Positions 9,030-17,175 of a DNA stretch of 64,000 nucleotides are shown one piece after another (within the stretch, counting starts at the first letter, position 1; every line of letters starts with the position of its first letter). The translations under genes and the position numbers were made by a program. The notes below the pieces were generated by a model. That model did no database searches and was not told where the DNA came from. It saw only the letters and a list, made by a program, of their open reading frames with translations. This DNA comes from Microbacterium sp. Marseille-Q6965 (GTDB lineage Bacteria > Actinomycetota > Actinomycetes > Actinomycetales > Microbacteriaceae): the NCBI RefSeq assembly GCF_946151065.1, contig NZ_CAMGZA010000002.1, positions 62,001 to 126,000 of the forward strand, given 5' to 3'.

Positions 9030-9892
9030 GACTCGCGGATCGAGGAGCCGAGCACCTCGAGCGCCGCGGCACGGGCATCTCGACCCCGGTCGCCGCGGCG
9101 CGTCAGGAGAGCATCGACGAGGGCCTCGCTGACGAGCATCAGGGCTGCCCGGGAGGTGTGCAGCAGCTCATCCTGGAACGTGTCGTTCACCGACGGCACG
9201 ATGAGCGCGGTGTCGGCGATCTCCGTCACGGCGGACTGTGCGAACGACGTGATAGCCAGCACCCGGCCGCCGCCCGCCCGAGCCGCCCCCATCGTCGCCA
9301 GCGTCGTCTCATTCGCCCCCGAACCGGAGACCACGAGGCACACCGCGTCCGGGCCGAGCTGCCGAGCGGCGATCCGCTGGGCGAGCGCATCGGACAGATG
9401 CTCGGCCGGGCGCCCGGCCGCATTGAGGCGCAGTGCCAGGTCGAGCCCGAGCGGCGAGGAGAGGCCGTTGGCGACGACGAGCACGCGCGTGGCCCGGTCG
9501 AGGGCCCCCACCACGTCCTGCAGGGCCTCCTCCGTGAGGCCCGAGAGGCTGTGGCCGAGCCGGGCCGCGAAGCGTTCCGCCGAGGCCCGCAGCCCGCCGA
9601 GGATCGTGCCGTCGGCCAGCAGCGCCGCGTCGGTCGTGCGCAGGGCCAGGTCGCGGGCTGCGGCGACACGCAGCTGCGGGTAGCCCTCGTATCCGAGGGC
9701 CTGCGCCGTGCGAACCACCGTGGCACGGCCGACGCCGATCGCGTCGGCGGCCTCCTGGGCCGTGCGCTCCACGGCGGTGCCCAGGTCGTTCGCGATCGCC
9801 TCGGCCACCCGCCGCTCGCCCGGGTGCAGCGACGGCGCCAGGGCCGTGATCCGCGCCGTCAGCGGTGCGTCAGCGGATCCGGTCCATGCCAC
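9026..9892 (-). CDS. MurR/RpiR-family transcriptional regulator with SIS domain
   Basis: A 288-residue regulator with an N-terminal RpiR-type HTH (AQEAADAIGVGRATVVRTAQALGYEGYPQLR, given here in its usual place near residues 45-75) and a C-terminal SIS domain that senses a phosphorylated ligand (LVVANGLSS, LVVSGSGANETTL, VLAITSFAQSAV). The GTG at 9892 is favoured; it overlaps the end of phnE2 by 23 bases, making this the last gene of the phosphonate-type operon. Known RpiR proteins sense sugar phosphates. Control of phosphonate uptake is inferred from position only. Confidence 0.82.
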   Translation of the reverse strand: MAWTGSADAPLTARITALAPSLHPGERRVAEAIANDLGTAVERTAQEAADAIGVGRATVVRTAQALGYEGYPQLRVAAARDLALRTTDAALLADGTILGGLRASAERFAARLGHSLSGLTEEALQDVVGALDRATRVLVVANGLSSPLGLDLALRLNAAGRPAEHLSDALAQRIAARQLGPDAVCLVVSGSGANETTLATMGAARAGGGRVLAITSFAQSAVTEIADTALIVPSVNDTFQDELLHTSRAALMLVSEALVDALLTRRGDRGRDARAAALEVLGSSIRES

Positions 9893-10712
9893 GAGCCCTG
9901 GCCCCTTCCATGATCCGGCGGCGGAGCGCACCGGAGACCGCGTCGATGAGCATCGTCGCGACGATCACCACGATCAACAGCATGCCCACCGTGCTCCACT
10001 CACGGTAGTTGGTGTAGTTCGACAGCATCGATCCGATGCCGCCGGCGCCCACGAGGCCCAGAACGGCAGAGGTGCGGATGTTGATCTCGAAGCGGTAGAG
10101 CGCGAACGACATCAGCGACGGCAGCGCGGCCGGCCACAGCGCCCAGCGGACCACCGCGACGCGTCCGCCGCCCGCGGCGCGCACCGCCTCCGCCGCGCCA
10201 TCGCTGAGCGACTCGATCGTCTCGTACACCCACTTGCCCTGGGTGCCGATGCCGGCGATGCCCAGCGCAAGCGCACCCGTGAACGGCGTGAGTCCCGTGA
10301 CCGTGAGCAGGATGAGCGCGATGATCACCTCGGGCACGGCACGGATGACGGCGAACACCGCCCGCAGGGCGTGACGCAGCCAGGCCGGGCCCACATCGCG
10401 CGCGGCGAACATGCCCAGCGGCACCGACAGAGCCACGCACAGCAGCGCGCCGAGCCAGGCCATCGAGATCGAGCGCCACATCTCGAACAGGGCGCGCCCC
10501 AACCGCTCCCCGTCCGGGTTCTCGAACATGAGCACGGCGTACTCCCACGACGCCCGCGGCAGGTCGAGCAACCGCGCCCAGTTGGCGTCGAGACCGGCCG
10601 CGGCGGCGAGGAGGATCCCGCCGGCCAGCACGGCCGCGATCGTCTCCCGCCGGCGCGACGGCGGCTTCGGCAGGTCGAGCGACGGCGGCGCCTGCAGCAT
10701 CGTTGCGGTCAT
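9870..10712 (-). CDS. phnE: Phosphonate-type ABC transporter permease (second PhnE)
   Basis: A 280-residue permease with a short cytoplasmic leader, about six membrane segments and the ATPase-contact loop EAVRAAGGGRVAVVRWALWP, followed by the typical PhnE stretch RFEINIRTSAVLGLVGAGGIG. Its ATG overlaps the stop of the first phnE (ATGA). Two PhnE-like permeases in tandem are common in PhnCDE1E2 systems for phosphonate or phosphite. Confidence 0.88.
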   Translation of the reverse strand: MTATMLQAPPSLDLPKPPSRRRETIAAVLAGGILLAAAAGLDANWARLLDLPRASWEYAVLMFENPDGERLGRALFEMWRSISMAWLGALLCVALSVPLGMFAARDVGPAWLRHALRAVFAVIRAVPEVIIALILLTVTGLTPFTGALALGIAGIGTQGKWVYETIESLSDGAAEAVRAAGGGRVAVVRWALWPAALPSLMSFALYRFEINIRTSAVLGLVGAGGIGSMLSNYTNYREWSTVGMLLIVVIVATMLIDAVSGALRRRIMEGARARGMDRIR

Positions 10713-11506
10713 GTGAGCCTCCGACGCAGCAGGCTGGAGAGGAGCTCGATGAGGATCACCACGACGAGGATCTCGAGGATGATCACCGACACGTCGTCGT
10801 AGGCGTAGAAGCCGAAGCGCTCGTCGAGGAGCCGGCCAATCCCACCCGCGCCGACGATGCCGAGGATGGCCGAGATGCGCACGTTGAGCTCGAGCGTGTA
10901 GAGCCACTGGTTGGCGAACAACGGCAGGTTCTGCGGGATGGAGAGCGCCCGATTCAGGCGGCCCTGCGTCGCTCCGGCCGCACGACCGGCCTCGAGGTAG
11001 GGATGGTCCGCGGAGTCGATCGCCTCGGAGACGAGCTTCACGACGATCCCGAGGTCGAACAGGAACAGCGTGAGCAGACCGGGCAGGGCACCGACGCCCA
11101 CGAGCGCCACGAGGATCGTCGCGTAGACGAGATCGGGGACGGAGCGCACGACGTTGATGACGGCGCGCACAGCGCGACGGGTGACGCCGTTCGGGTTCGT
11201 CGGCCGCGCCGCCCACAGCGTCAGCGGCACCGACACGAGCGCGGCGGCGGCAGCGCCGACGACGGCCATCTGCAGCGTCTCGAGCATGGGCTGAAGCGTG
11301 CGCGGCAGGAAGGCGAGATCGGGCTGCAGCAGCTGCGCCATCTTGTTCGCGCCGTTGCGCCAGTTCTTCGCGATCGCCGCCAGGTCGATCTCCACGCCGC
11401 CGATGGCGGGCAGGCACGTGAGCAGCGTGAACACGGCGAAGGCGGCGATCACGAGGGCGGTGCGCGGCCACGTGCGCGGCCGCGGCGGCAGGGCGATCGC
11501 CGTCAC
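10709..11506 (-). CDS. phnE: Phosphonate-type ABC transporter permease (first PhnE)
   Basis: A 265-residue permease starting at GTG 11506, overlapping the phnC stop by four bases (GTGA). It has a hydrophobic N-terminal segment, a periplasmic-side loop, and the conserved [11 protein letters not shown] and [20 protein letters not shown] stretches seen in PhnE proteins, with the contact loop [20 protein letters not shown]. It pairs with the second PhnE to form the channel. Confidence 0.88.
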   Translation of the reverse strand: MTAIALPPRPRTWPRTALVIAAFAVFTLLTCLPAIGGVEIDLAAIAKNWRNGANKMAQLLQPDLAFLPRTLQPMLETLQMAVVGAAAAALVSVPLTLWAARPTNPNGVTRRAVRAVINVVRSVPDLVYATILVALVGVGALPGLLTLFLFDLGIVVKLVSEAIDSADHPYLEAGRAAGATQGRLNRALSIPQNLPLFANQWLYTLELNVRISAILGIVGAGGIGRLLDERFGFYAYDDVSVIILEILVVVILIELLSSLLRRRLT

Positions 11507-12330
11507 GAGGTCGCCCCGAGGCGGTCCTGCGGTTGGATGCGGCGGCCGTAAATCTCCTCGAAGTCGGCGTCCGTCGCGGCCGCGGCCGGGCCGTCGTACA
11601 CGAGCTCGCCGGCACGCAGGCCGATCATGCGGGTCGTGTAGTCGCGAGCCAGATCCATCAGATGCAGGTTGACGAGCACCGTCAGCCCCCGCTCGATGCC
11701 GATGCGCTCGAGCTCGGCCATCACGGCGTGCGCCGTGGGCGGGTCGAGGCTCGCCACGGGCTCGTCGGCCAGCATCACCTGCGGCTGCTGCGACAGTGCC
11801 CGGGCGATGGCGACGCGCTGCTTCTGCCCGCCCGAGAGCGAGCCGGCGCGTGTCCACACCTTGTCGAGCATGCCGACCGCCTCGAGGGCACGCAGGGCGA
11901 TCTCGCGGTCTTCCGCGGTGGGCACGCCGAGGAGAGATCGCAGGGCGCTCGCGCGGGCGAACCGGCCGACGAGCGTGTTGCGGTACACGTCCACGCGCTC
12001 GGCCAGGTTGAAGCCCTGGAAGATCATGCCGACGTGGCCGCGCAGCTCGCGCAGGCGCCGCCCGCCGAGGCCCGACACGGTGTACGGGCCGACCTGCACC
12101 GTACCCCCGGTCACGGGGACGAGGCCGTTGATGGTCCGGATCAGCGTTGACTTGCCTGAGCCGGACAGGCCGACGATCGAGACCATCTCGCCCGGGGCGA
12201 TCGAGAGCGACACGTCGCGCAGCGCGGCCGTGCCGTTGGGATAGGTGACCGACACCCCGTCGAGGTGGATCGGCCAGGAGGCGGAGGCCGGGACGAGCCC
12301 GGCCTCCGCAGTGCGCGCGTCGGATGTCAT
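11503..12330 (-). CDS. phnC: Phosphonate-type ABC transporter ATP-binding protein PhnC
   Basis: A 275-residue ABC ATPase: Walker [13 protein letters not shown]-loop GMIFQGFNL, signature [15 protein letters not shown], Walker [13 protein letters not shown] and switch-His region [10 protein letters not shown], all in the usual order. The PhnC-type insert [18 protein letters not shown] follows the Q-loop. It powers uptake through the two PhnE permeases. The ATG at 12330 is 23 bases after phnD. Confidence 0.93.
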   Translation of the reverse strand: MTSDARTAEAGLVPASASWPIHLDGVSVTYPNGTAALRDVSLSIAPGEMVSIVGLSGSGKSTLIRTINGLVPVTGGTVQVGPYTVSGLGGRRLRELRGHVGMIFQGFNLAERVDVYRNTLVGRFARASALRSLLGVPTAEDREIALRALEAVGMLDKVWTRAGSLSGGQKQRVAIARALSQQPQVMLADEPVASLDPPTAHAVMAELERIGIERGLTVLVNLHLMDLARDYTTRMIGLRAGELVYDGPAAAATDADFEEIYGRRIQPQDRLGATS

Positions 12331-12353
12331 GCGCTCATCGCTCCCGGAAGGGG

Positions 12354-13358
12354 TCAGCCCTGGAACTGCGCGAGGATCTCGCCGTAGCGGGTGATCTCCT
12401 CCCCGGCCGTGTCGGCGGTCCAGTCGCTCAGGCCCACGAGGTCGAACATGACCGTGGCGGCCTCCTCGGAGGAGTCGGCGTAGTCGTCCAGCAGGGTCGT
12501 CAGCTCCTCGACGAGGTCGTCGGGCAGCGAGCTCGATGCGGCGACGCCGCCGTTCGGGATCATCTCGGTGTAGGCGAAGGCCACGGCCTTCTCGGCGATG
12601 TCCGGCACCTCCGAGGTGACGGTCGTGCGGGCGTCCCAGTAGGCGAAGCCGACCTCGGCGTCGCCGTTGGCGACCGCGAGCACGGCGTTGTTGTTGCCCT
12701 CGACGGGGATCTGCTCGATGTCGGCGTCGGTGTCGATGCCGGCCTCCCGCATCGCGACGACGGGGTACTGGTAGCCGGCGGGCGAGGTCGCCGCCTGCAG
12801 CGCCACCTTCGCACCGGAGACCTTTTCGAACGCCTCCACGCCCACGGGGCCCTGGCCCGCGGCCGAGGCCCCGGCCTCCTCCAGGCCGTTGCAGTACGAC
12901 AGCTCGATGCCGCTCGCGTCGTACGTGGCCATCACGGGCTCGTCGTCGCAGTACTTGTCGGGGTTGTTCGTGTAGGCCACGGCGGCGTACGAGGTGGCTC
13001 CGAAGCGCACATCGCGCAGGATGAGCTCGGCGTCGTACTGCTCGATGGCGTTGTAGAGCGAGCCGGCGTCCGTGATGATCACCTGGGCCTGGTCGGCGCC
13101 GAGCGCCTCGACGGTGGCGGCGTAGTTGTTGGCGACGACGCCCTCGACCTCGATGCCAAGGCCCTCCGAGAGGTAGGCGGTGAGGGGCTCGAGCGCCTCC
13201 GCGAGGTCCTCGCCCTCGACGGACGGGACGAGCGACAGCGTGATCGACTCGGGCCACTCGGTGGCGGCGTCGGCCGTCGTGTCGTCGGAGGACGCGCAAC
13301 CGGCGAGTCCGAGGGCGAGCGTCGCGATGGCTCCCGACGCGATCAGGGTCTTGCGCAT
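12354..13358 (-). CDS. phnD: Phosphate/phosphite/phosphonate-binding lipoprotein PhnD
   Basis: A 334-residue binding protein with a lipoprotein signal ([12 protein letters not shown], acylated Cys near residue 22) and the PhnD fold: SLVPS near the mature N-terminus, the [13 protein letters not shown] loop and the [10 protein letters not shown] hinge. The ligand is phosphonate, phosphite or a related oxyanion; residues alone do not settle which. The ATG at 13358 follows GAAAGGTG and sits 8 bases after the HAD gene. No C-P lyase genes are present in the window. Confidence 0.88.
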   Translation of the reverse strand: MRKTLIASGAIATLALGLAGCASSDDTTADAATEWPESITLSLVPSVEGEDLAEALEPLTAYLSEGLGIEVEGVVANNYAATVEALGADQAQVIITDAGSLYNAIEQYDAELILRDVRFGATSYAAVAYTNNPDKYCDDEPVMATYDASGIELSYCNGLEEAGASAAGQGPVGVEAFEKVSGAKVALQAATSPAGYQYPVVAMREAGIDTDADIEQIPVEGNNNAVLAVANGDAEVGFAYWDARTTVTSEVPDIAEKAVAFAYTEMIPNGGVAASSSLPDDLVEELTTLLDDYADSSEEAATVMFDLVGLSDWTADTAGEEITRYGEILAQFQG

Positions 13359-13366
13359 GGAGGGGT

Positions 13367-14071
13367 TCACCTTTCGAGGGGGTGGCCCGTGCCGGGCAGC
13401 ACGGGGGTCTGCGCGTCGGCCCGGCGGGCCCACGCGAGGATCTGCGGGGAGAGCTCGGCGAGGGTCGCCGCGCGCATCGTGACCTCGGCGGCGGAGCCGG
13501 CGGCGGTGGCGCCCACGAGCGCCGTATCGGCGCCCAGAGCGGCGGCCGGGGCCAGGTCGTTCTCGACGATGTCGCCGATCGACAGAACGGGTCCGCGCGC
13601 CAGTGCCTCCCGGACGATCGGGTCGAGGCCGGCGGGCTTGCCGCTGTCGTAGCGCAGCTCGTCGAAGTGTTCGCGCACGCCCCAGCGCTCCAGCAGCGCC
13701 TCGACGCCGAGCGCGGGCGCGTTGGTCGCGAGCACGACGCGGGTCGAGGCCGGCAGCTGCTCGAGCAGTTCGGGAAGCCCGGGTGCCATGTCGACCGTCG
13801 CGTCGGGCGCGCCCAGGGCCGCGCGGCTGGCGAGGTACGCCTCCTGCACGCCGATCGGGTCGAGACCCGACTCCGCCGCCAGCGTGCCGACCACGTCGTA
13901 GCCGTCGCGGAAGCGCGGCTCGGCGCCCTCGTCGAACGCCGCGATCGTCCGCTCGACGAGCGCGAGGTAGTCCGCTCCGAGCCGGCGAGCCGCCGCACGG
14001 GCGTAGGCCAGCACGGCCCCGTTGCCGACGGCGACGGTGCCGTCGAAGTCGAACACCAACGTCGCGGTCAC
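13367..14071 (-). CDS. HAD-superfamily phosphatase leading the phosphonate-type operon
   Basis: A HAD hydrolase of about 234 residues: motif I DFDGTVAV, motif II in VVLATNAP, the lysine of motif III in SGKPAGLD and motif IV in [14 protein letters not shown] cap domain sits between motifs I and II, as in phosphoglycolate or phosphonoacetaldehyde hydrolase relatives. GTG 14071 is preferred because AGAGGAG lies five bases upstream; an in-frame ATG at 14086 has no ribosome site. As first gene of the operon behind the PHO-box-like region, it may release phosphate from the imported compound. Its substrate is unknown. Confidence 0.78.
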   Translation of the reverse strand: MTATLVFDFDGTVAVGNGAVLAYARAAARRLGADYLALVERTIAAFDEGAEPRFRDGYDVVGTLAAESGLDPIGVQEAYLASRAALGAPDATVDMAPGLPELLEQLPASTRVVLATNAPALGVEALLERWGVREHFDELRYDSGKPAGLDPIVREALARGPVLSIGDIVENDLAPAAALGADTALVGATAAGSAAEVTMRAATLAELSPQILAWARRADAQTPVLPGTGHPLER

Positions 14072-14104
14072 CGCCACTCCTCTCATCGCACGAACGATGC
14101 GTCC

Positions 14105-14159
14105 ACGCTATGAGTGACTGGTGGACGGAATGGTCACGAGGAGATGAACATCAGGTGAC
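14105..14159 (-). promoter_or_regulatory. PHO-box-like direct repeats and -10 element upstream of the HAD-phn operon
   Basis: On the minus strand four units related to GTTCACC follow each other at an 11-nt register: GTCACC (from 14159), GTTCATC (from 14149), GTGACC (from 14137) and GTCCACC (from 14126). About nine bases later comes TAGCGT (14110-14105), a good -10 hexamer. In Streptomyces, PhoP binds GTTCACC-type units with 11-nt spacing at or near the -35 position. This fits phosphate-starvation control of the transporter operon. Confidence 0.5.
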
Positions 14160-14246
14160 GGGTCGGACGGCGGCCGATCGAAACCCGCGGCACGCGCGGC
14201 AGTCCGATCCGCGGCGTCAGGGCCGCCGCCCCGCTCGGTCTCCGGG

Positions 14247-14855
14247 TCAGGCCAGGGCGAGTGCGGCGTTCCAGCGCAGCCGGGGCGCGTCGTCCGCGGC
14301 CTCGCGTGCGAACGCCGCCGCATCCGCGACCGGGAAGACGGTGACCAGACGCATGCCCGCACCCTCGTCCACGCCGTAGCAGAGCACGCCGGATCCGTCC
14401 GCGGTAGCCGTGACGACGGCGCGCGTCGGCACGTCGCCGACGCTCACGTCGACGACCTCGACCGCGTCTGCAGGAGGGCTGAGCAGGAGGGGCAGCGCGG
14501 CGGCCGTGACGCGCTCGAGCGGGGTGTGCGCCGCGCTGTCTCCGAGACGGAACGCCGAGTCGGGCAGCCCCAGCGCGCGCGCGAGCACGCCGTCGTTCCA
14601 GCGGTCGCTCTTGTAGCCGTAGGGCGTGAGCACCTCGGAGAAGAAGTAGCCGTACACGTGCACCACGCCTGCATTGCCCACCGGAAACTCCGCCGCGATC
14701 CCGGCGGCCCGGTGCAGCGCATCGAACAGCTCGCGCGTGATCACGGGCGTTCCGACGTTCTCGTCAACGACCGTGGAGTGGCCCCAGAGCTCGAGCCGCC
14801 CGGCACGCGCGTCGTCGCGCACGCAGCGCAGCGCGGTCTCGAGGCCGTCTGTCAC
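14247..14855 (-). CDS. Hypothetical protein, ancestral operon partner of yajQ
   Basis: A 202-residue protein starting at GTG 14855 (protein begins VTDGLETALRC). It contains the stretch VVHVYGYFFSEVLTPYGYKS and has no signal peptide or membrane segment. No family is recognised with confidence. The start codon lies inside the 31-bp left att repeat. In the uninterrupted chromosome the yajQ stop TGA and this GTG would overlap as GTGA, so the gene was coupled to yajQ before the element inserted. It has now lost that upstream neighbour and must be transcribed from within the element, if at all. Confidence 0.65.
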   Translation of the reverse strand: MTDGLETALRCVRDDARAGRLELWGHSTVVDENVGTPVITRELFDALHRAAGIAAEFPVGNAGVVHVYGYFFSEVLTPYGYKSDRWNDGVLARALGLPDSAFRLGDSAAHTPLERVTAAALPLLLSPPADAVEVVDVSVGDVPTRAVVTATADGSGVLCYGVDEGAGMRLVTVFPVADAAAFAREAADDAPRLRWNAALALA

Positions 14856-14882
14856 CGGTAGTTGACGAACTGGAGGTCGATG
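14852..14882. repeat. attL, 31-bp direct repeat
   Basis: Identical to 29154-29184 over 31 bases and different on both outer sides. It repeats the last codons and stop of yajQ (minus strand, ending FVNYR then TGA). Confidence 0.93.
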
Positions 14883-14973
14883 ATCGACGCTCGTTGGCCG
14901 GGATGGCGTTGTCATGCTGACCTGGGTTTTTCTCGTTGGTGGCAGTTGGCACGCGTTGGCGCTCGTCGGTACT

Positions 14974-14995
14974 TCTGCGGACTCTCTGCGGACTC
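14974..14995. repeat. Tandem 11-bp repeat, candidate arm-type integrase site (left)
   Basis: TCTGCGGACTC occurs twice without a gap, placing GCGGAC at 14977 and 14988. A matching pair of GCGGAC motifs, also 11 bases apart and in the same orientation, is found near the right att site (29104 and 29115). Phage tyrosine integrases bind such repeated arm sites on both sides of the core. Confidence 0.45.
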
Positions 14996-15043
14996 GCGCA
15001 TACTCACTGCGTCGCGCAGTGCATCTCGGAGTACCGTCGCGTC

Positions 15044-15967
15044 ATGGATTTCACTCCGACCTACGAGCGGAAGCCAACACCCGAGGATGAGGGTACCGAC
15101 TGGCTGTACATCCTCCCCGGTAAGGGGCGGAAGCAGCATCGCGTCGAGATTTCGGTGGTCCCCGACAAAGCGCACAAGATCCGCATTCAGCATGTCGATC
15201 GTGACATGGGCGGGAAGACCGAGTGGGTTCCGATCGGGCGAGCGAAGGTGCCCTGGGCACTACGCGACGACTATCTCGCCACTGAGGAATGCTGGGACAA
15301 GCTTGCGAGCCATATGCCACCCACCGCGCAGAGCGACGTTGCCGGAGTGCTGATCTCGATCTACCTGAACGAGCGAGTTGCCAAACCGGTGGGGAACGGT
15401 GGCACCGGCATCCTCGAGGTGCATGACGCGGAGGCTCTCCAACGCGCCTGTGGAGTGACCGAGGCTGAACTCATCAGTCACCCGGATACCTTCATCGACG
15501 GATCGATATACGTTCCTTGGCCGCTTACAGAGAAGGTCGTCGCGGGGCTGTGCCGCAGAGAGCCGCACCACGCGGTCCAGCTTCTGGCGGAGTGGAACCG
15601 GCTCGAAGAGGAGAAGTCGCTTAAGCGGGCGCGCGATGGCGATCCCTGGTGGCTCGACGATGCTCGCGAAGGTGATCGTTACGCGAGGCGGCTCCAGCAG
15701 TGGGATGAGCGTAACGCTGAGACCATTCGATATCTGAGGACGCTCCTTGGGGGAGGATCCCCGGACCTCGCAGAGGATTTCCTCACGCTGAGGCGTATGT
15801 ACCTGGACCTGGTGCGTCTGATGCCGGCCGCCACGAGCCGCATCCGCATGGTCAGGGCTCAGGTGTCCGAGAATCTCGCTGCCGAGATCGAGGCTCTAGT
15901 TGAGCGGCCACTGCCGGCGAGTGCGCACTTGCTGGGCGCAGACCAGGCACCCGAGAACGGCACATGA
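15044..15967 (+). CDS. Hypothetical cargo protein next to attL
   Basis: A 307-residue soluble protein starting at ATG 15044 (MDFTPTYERKP). It is rich in charged residues and Trp, with a mixed N-terminal half (WLYILPGKGRKQHRVEI) and a helical C-terminal half (WNRLEEEKSLKRARDGD). There is no signal peptide, membrane segment or recognisable catalytic motif. Its stop overlaps the ATG of the following HTH gene (ATGA), suggesting a two-gene unit. Position at the attL end, outside the phage-like operon, suggests cargo such as anti-phage or immunity function, but nothing in the sequence proves that. Confidence 0.65.
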   Translation: MDFTPTYERKPTPEDEGTDWLYILPGKGRKQHRVEISVVPDKAHKIRIQHVDRDMGGKTEWVPIGRAKVPWALRDDYLATEECWDKLASHMPPTAQSDVAGVLISIYLNERVAKPVGNGGTGILEVHDAEALQRACGVTEAELISHPDTFIDGSIYVPWPLTEKVVAGLCRREPHHAVQLLAEWNRLEEEKSLKRARDGDPWWLDDAREGDRYARRLQQWDERNAETIRYLRTLLGGGSPDLAEDFLTLRRMYLDLVRLMPAATSRIRMVRAQVSENLAAEIEALVERPLPASAHLLGADQAPENGT

Positions 15968-16156
15968 ACGAGGACAACTGGATGACGGAGTATGAGCTAG
16001 CGGAACTCGGGAGCGAAGCTTGGCACTCTCCAACGCCTTCGGTACGAGCGGAAGGTGTACCCCTTCTGCAAGGTGCCCGGTACGCGCACCTTCCGGTACA
16101 AGCGGGACGAGATCAACGCCATCATCGAGGCCGTCCGAGTTCAGGTTCGCCAATGA
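15964..16156 (+). pseudogene. Excisionase-like HTH gene broken by a frameshift
   Basis: The ATG overlaps the stop of the previous gene. The first 15 codons read MNEDNWMTEYELAEL; the frame then runs into unrelated sequence. In the +1 frame from about 16010 the text reads GAKLGTLQRLRYERKVYPF, continuing to TFRYKRDEINAIIEAVRVQ and a stop at 16154-16156. Joined, this is a typical short MerR/HTH_17 domain of about 63 residues, as in excisionases and directionality factors. A two-base deletion or one-base insertion near 16006-16010 explains it. A programmed shift or a sequencing error cannot be excluded. Confidence 0.65.
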
Positions 16157-16248
16157 CCGCTCTTGGGGCGTCGCTGCTGGCTTGGTAAGGCCCGTGGTCC
16201 TCCTGAGGGAGATTATGGTGCGACTGGCACCGCACTACGCTCGTCCGC

Positions 16249-16761
16249 ATGGATGCTGACGTATGGGCGGTCCTAGTCGCTGTGCTGGCTGTCGGAGTGT
16301 CAGCGTTCTTCGCCTGGCGCTCGAATCGAATCGCAGACGCCGCACGCCGCGAGGCTCGAGCAGCGAACGAGAATGCTGAGAGGGCCCTCGACCTGCAGGC
16401 GCGAATCGACGCACGCGCGGTGGAGTTCCGCGAGGTGACATGGAGCGGCCGATGGATCGAGCCCGCTTCCGCTGACGAGGTGCTTCAGTTTGAACTCACA
16501 AACACGGGGCTGACTCCGGCGCACAACGTCACGTTGATCCTGGACGAGCTTGTGCACGACGACGTGCAGGGCTTCCGTGCGGAGGTATTTCGATTCGACG
16601 TGATCTACCCGAGCTCGTCCGCCCGCGCGCCGCTGGCACACCTGACAGCAGACGACGTGATCTACGCGTCGTCGTTCCGTGGCAAGCACTTCCGCGTGCA
16701 CTGGAGCAGCCCGCTGGGGAAAGCCTCCGAGTACTCTCATCCTCGACTGCAGATCGGTTGA
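16249..16761 (+). CDS. Membrane-anchored hypothetical protein
   Basis: A 170-residue protein with a short N-terminus, one membrane helix at residues 6-22 (AVLVAVLAVGVSAFFAW), a coiled stretch rich in Ala, Arg and Glu (residues 25-60), and a beta-rich C-terminal part (LQFELTNTGLTPAHNVTLIL). Proteins of this shape are frequent in phage-related islands and have no assigned function. It lies in the cargo block on the left side of the element. Confidence 0.6.
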   Translation: MDADVWAVLVAVLAVGVSAFFAWRSNRIADAARREARAANENAERALDLQARIDARAVEFREVTWSGRWIEPASADEVLQFELTNTGLTPAHNVTLILDELVHDDVQGFRAEVFRFDVIYPSSSARAPLAHLTADDVIYASSFRGKHFRVHWSSPLGKASEYSHPRLQIG

Positions 16762-16772
16762 TCGCGCTCACC

Positions 16773-16928
16773 ATGGACTCTCTCGAGCACGCCACCCAGC
16801 GCTGTCCGTCGTGTGGGGTGACCATGCGGCCCGGCCGTGACGGTGACGTGTGCCCGTCTTGTGGTCACAGGGAGCCGTGGGAGCCCGCCTCTCGGCCGTC
16901 CGCCCCTCCGGGCATCATCGACCTATAA
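16773..16928 (+). CDS. Small zinc-ribbon protein
   Basis: A 51-residue reading frame just after the membrane protein. It has two CPSCG knuckles, in RCPSCGVTM and VCPSCGHRE, separated by ten residues, which forms a classic four-cysteine zinc ribbon. The tail is Pro/Ser rich. Small ribbons of this type can bind nucleic acid or a partner protein; no role is assigned. Confidence 0.55.
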   Translation: MDSLEHATQRCPSCGVTMRPGRDGDVCPSCGHREPWEPASRPSAPPGIIDL

Positions 16929-17079
16929 CGGAACCCCGTGCCGTGGACGAGCTGATCCGGATGCTCGAGGCGTACCGGGACGACCCACCAACGCCGTGCA
17001 ACTGAGAACCACAACGCTTGAGCTGTTGACAAGCGCGCCGATTACAGCGATGACAAGACCGCACAACAATGAGCAAGAT

Positions 17080-17109
17080 TTGCCCACAACATACGTGAGT
17101 CGATAAGCT
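17080..17109 (+). promoter_or_regulatory. Candidate promoter of the hairpin RNA/Abi gene
   Basis: TTGCCC (17080-17085), an 18-base spacer, then TAAGCT (17104-17109) resemble -35 and -10 elements. The predicted start near 17116 would place the hairpin at 17121-17165 directly at the 5' end of the transcript. A consensus TTGACA also occurs at 17026-17031 but has a poorer -10. Confidence 0.4.
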
Positions 17110-17120
17110 AGTCACGTAAC

Positions 17121-17165
17121 GCCCCGGGACTCGCTCGGCGATCTGATCGCTGGGACTCCCGGGGC
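17121..17165 (+). ncRNA. Strong two-part hairpin upstream of the HEPN Abi gene
   Basis: A perfect 9-bp outer stem (GCCCCGGGA at 17121-17129 with TCCCGGGGC at 17157-17165) encloses an asymmetric internal loop and a 6-bp inner stem (17136-17141 with 17147-17152, loop TCTGA). The segment GGGACTC occurs on both arms. It ends 10 bases before the Abi start codon. It could be a 5' leader structure masking the ribosome site or a separate small RNA paired with the Abi protein. It is not a terminator of the upstream zinc-ribbon gene in any obvious way, since no T-run follows. Confidence 0.5.
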
Positions 17166-17175
17166 ACACTCATAT

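Noticed and set aside
16020..16259. A separate 79-codon gene overlapping the broken HTH region
   Set aside because: Its composition is unlike a folded protein, and the +1 frame gives a clear HTH continuation instead.
17121..17165. CRISPR repeat or Cas13 locus
   Set aside because: There is a single hairpin and no array; the Abi protein has one HEPN motif and is far smaller than Cas13. It is treated as an Abi-RNA candidate only.
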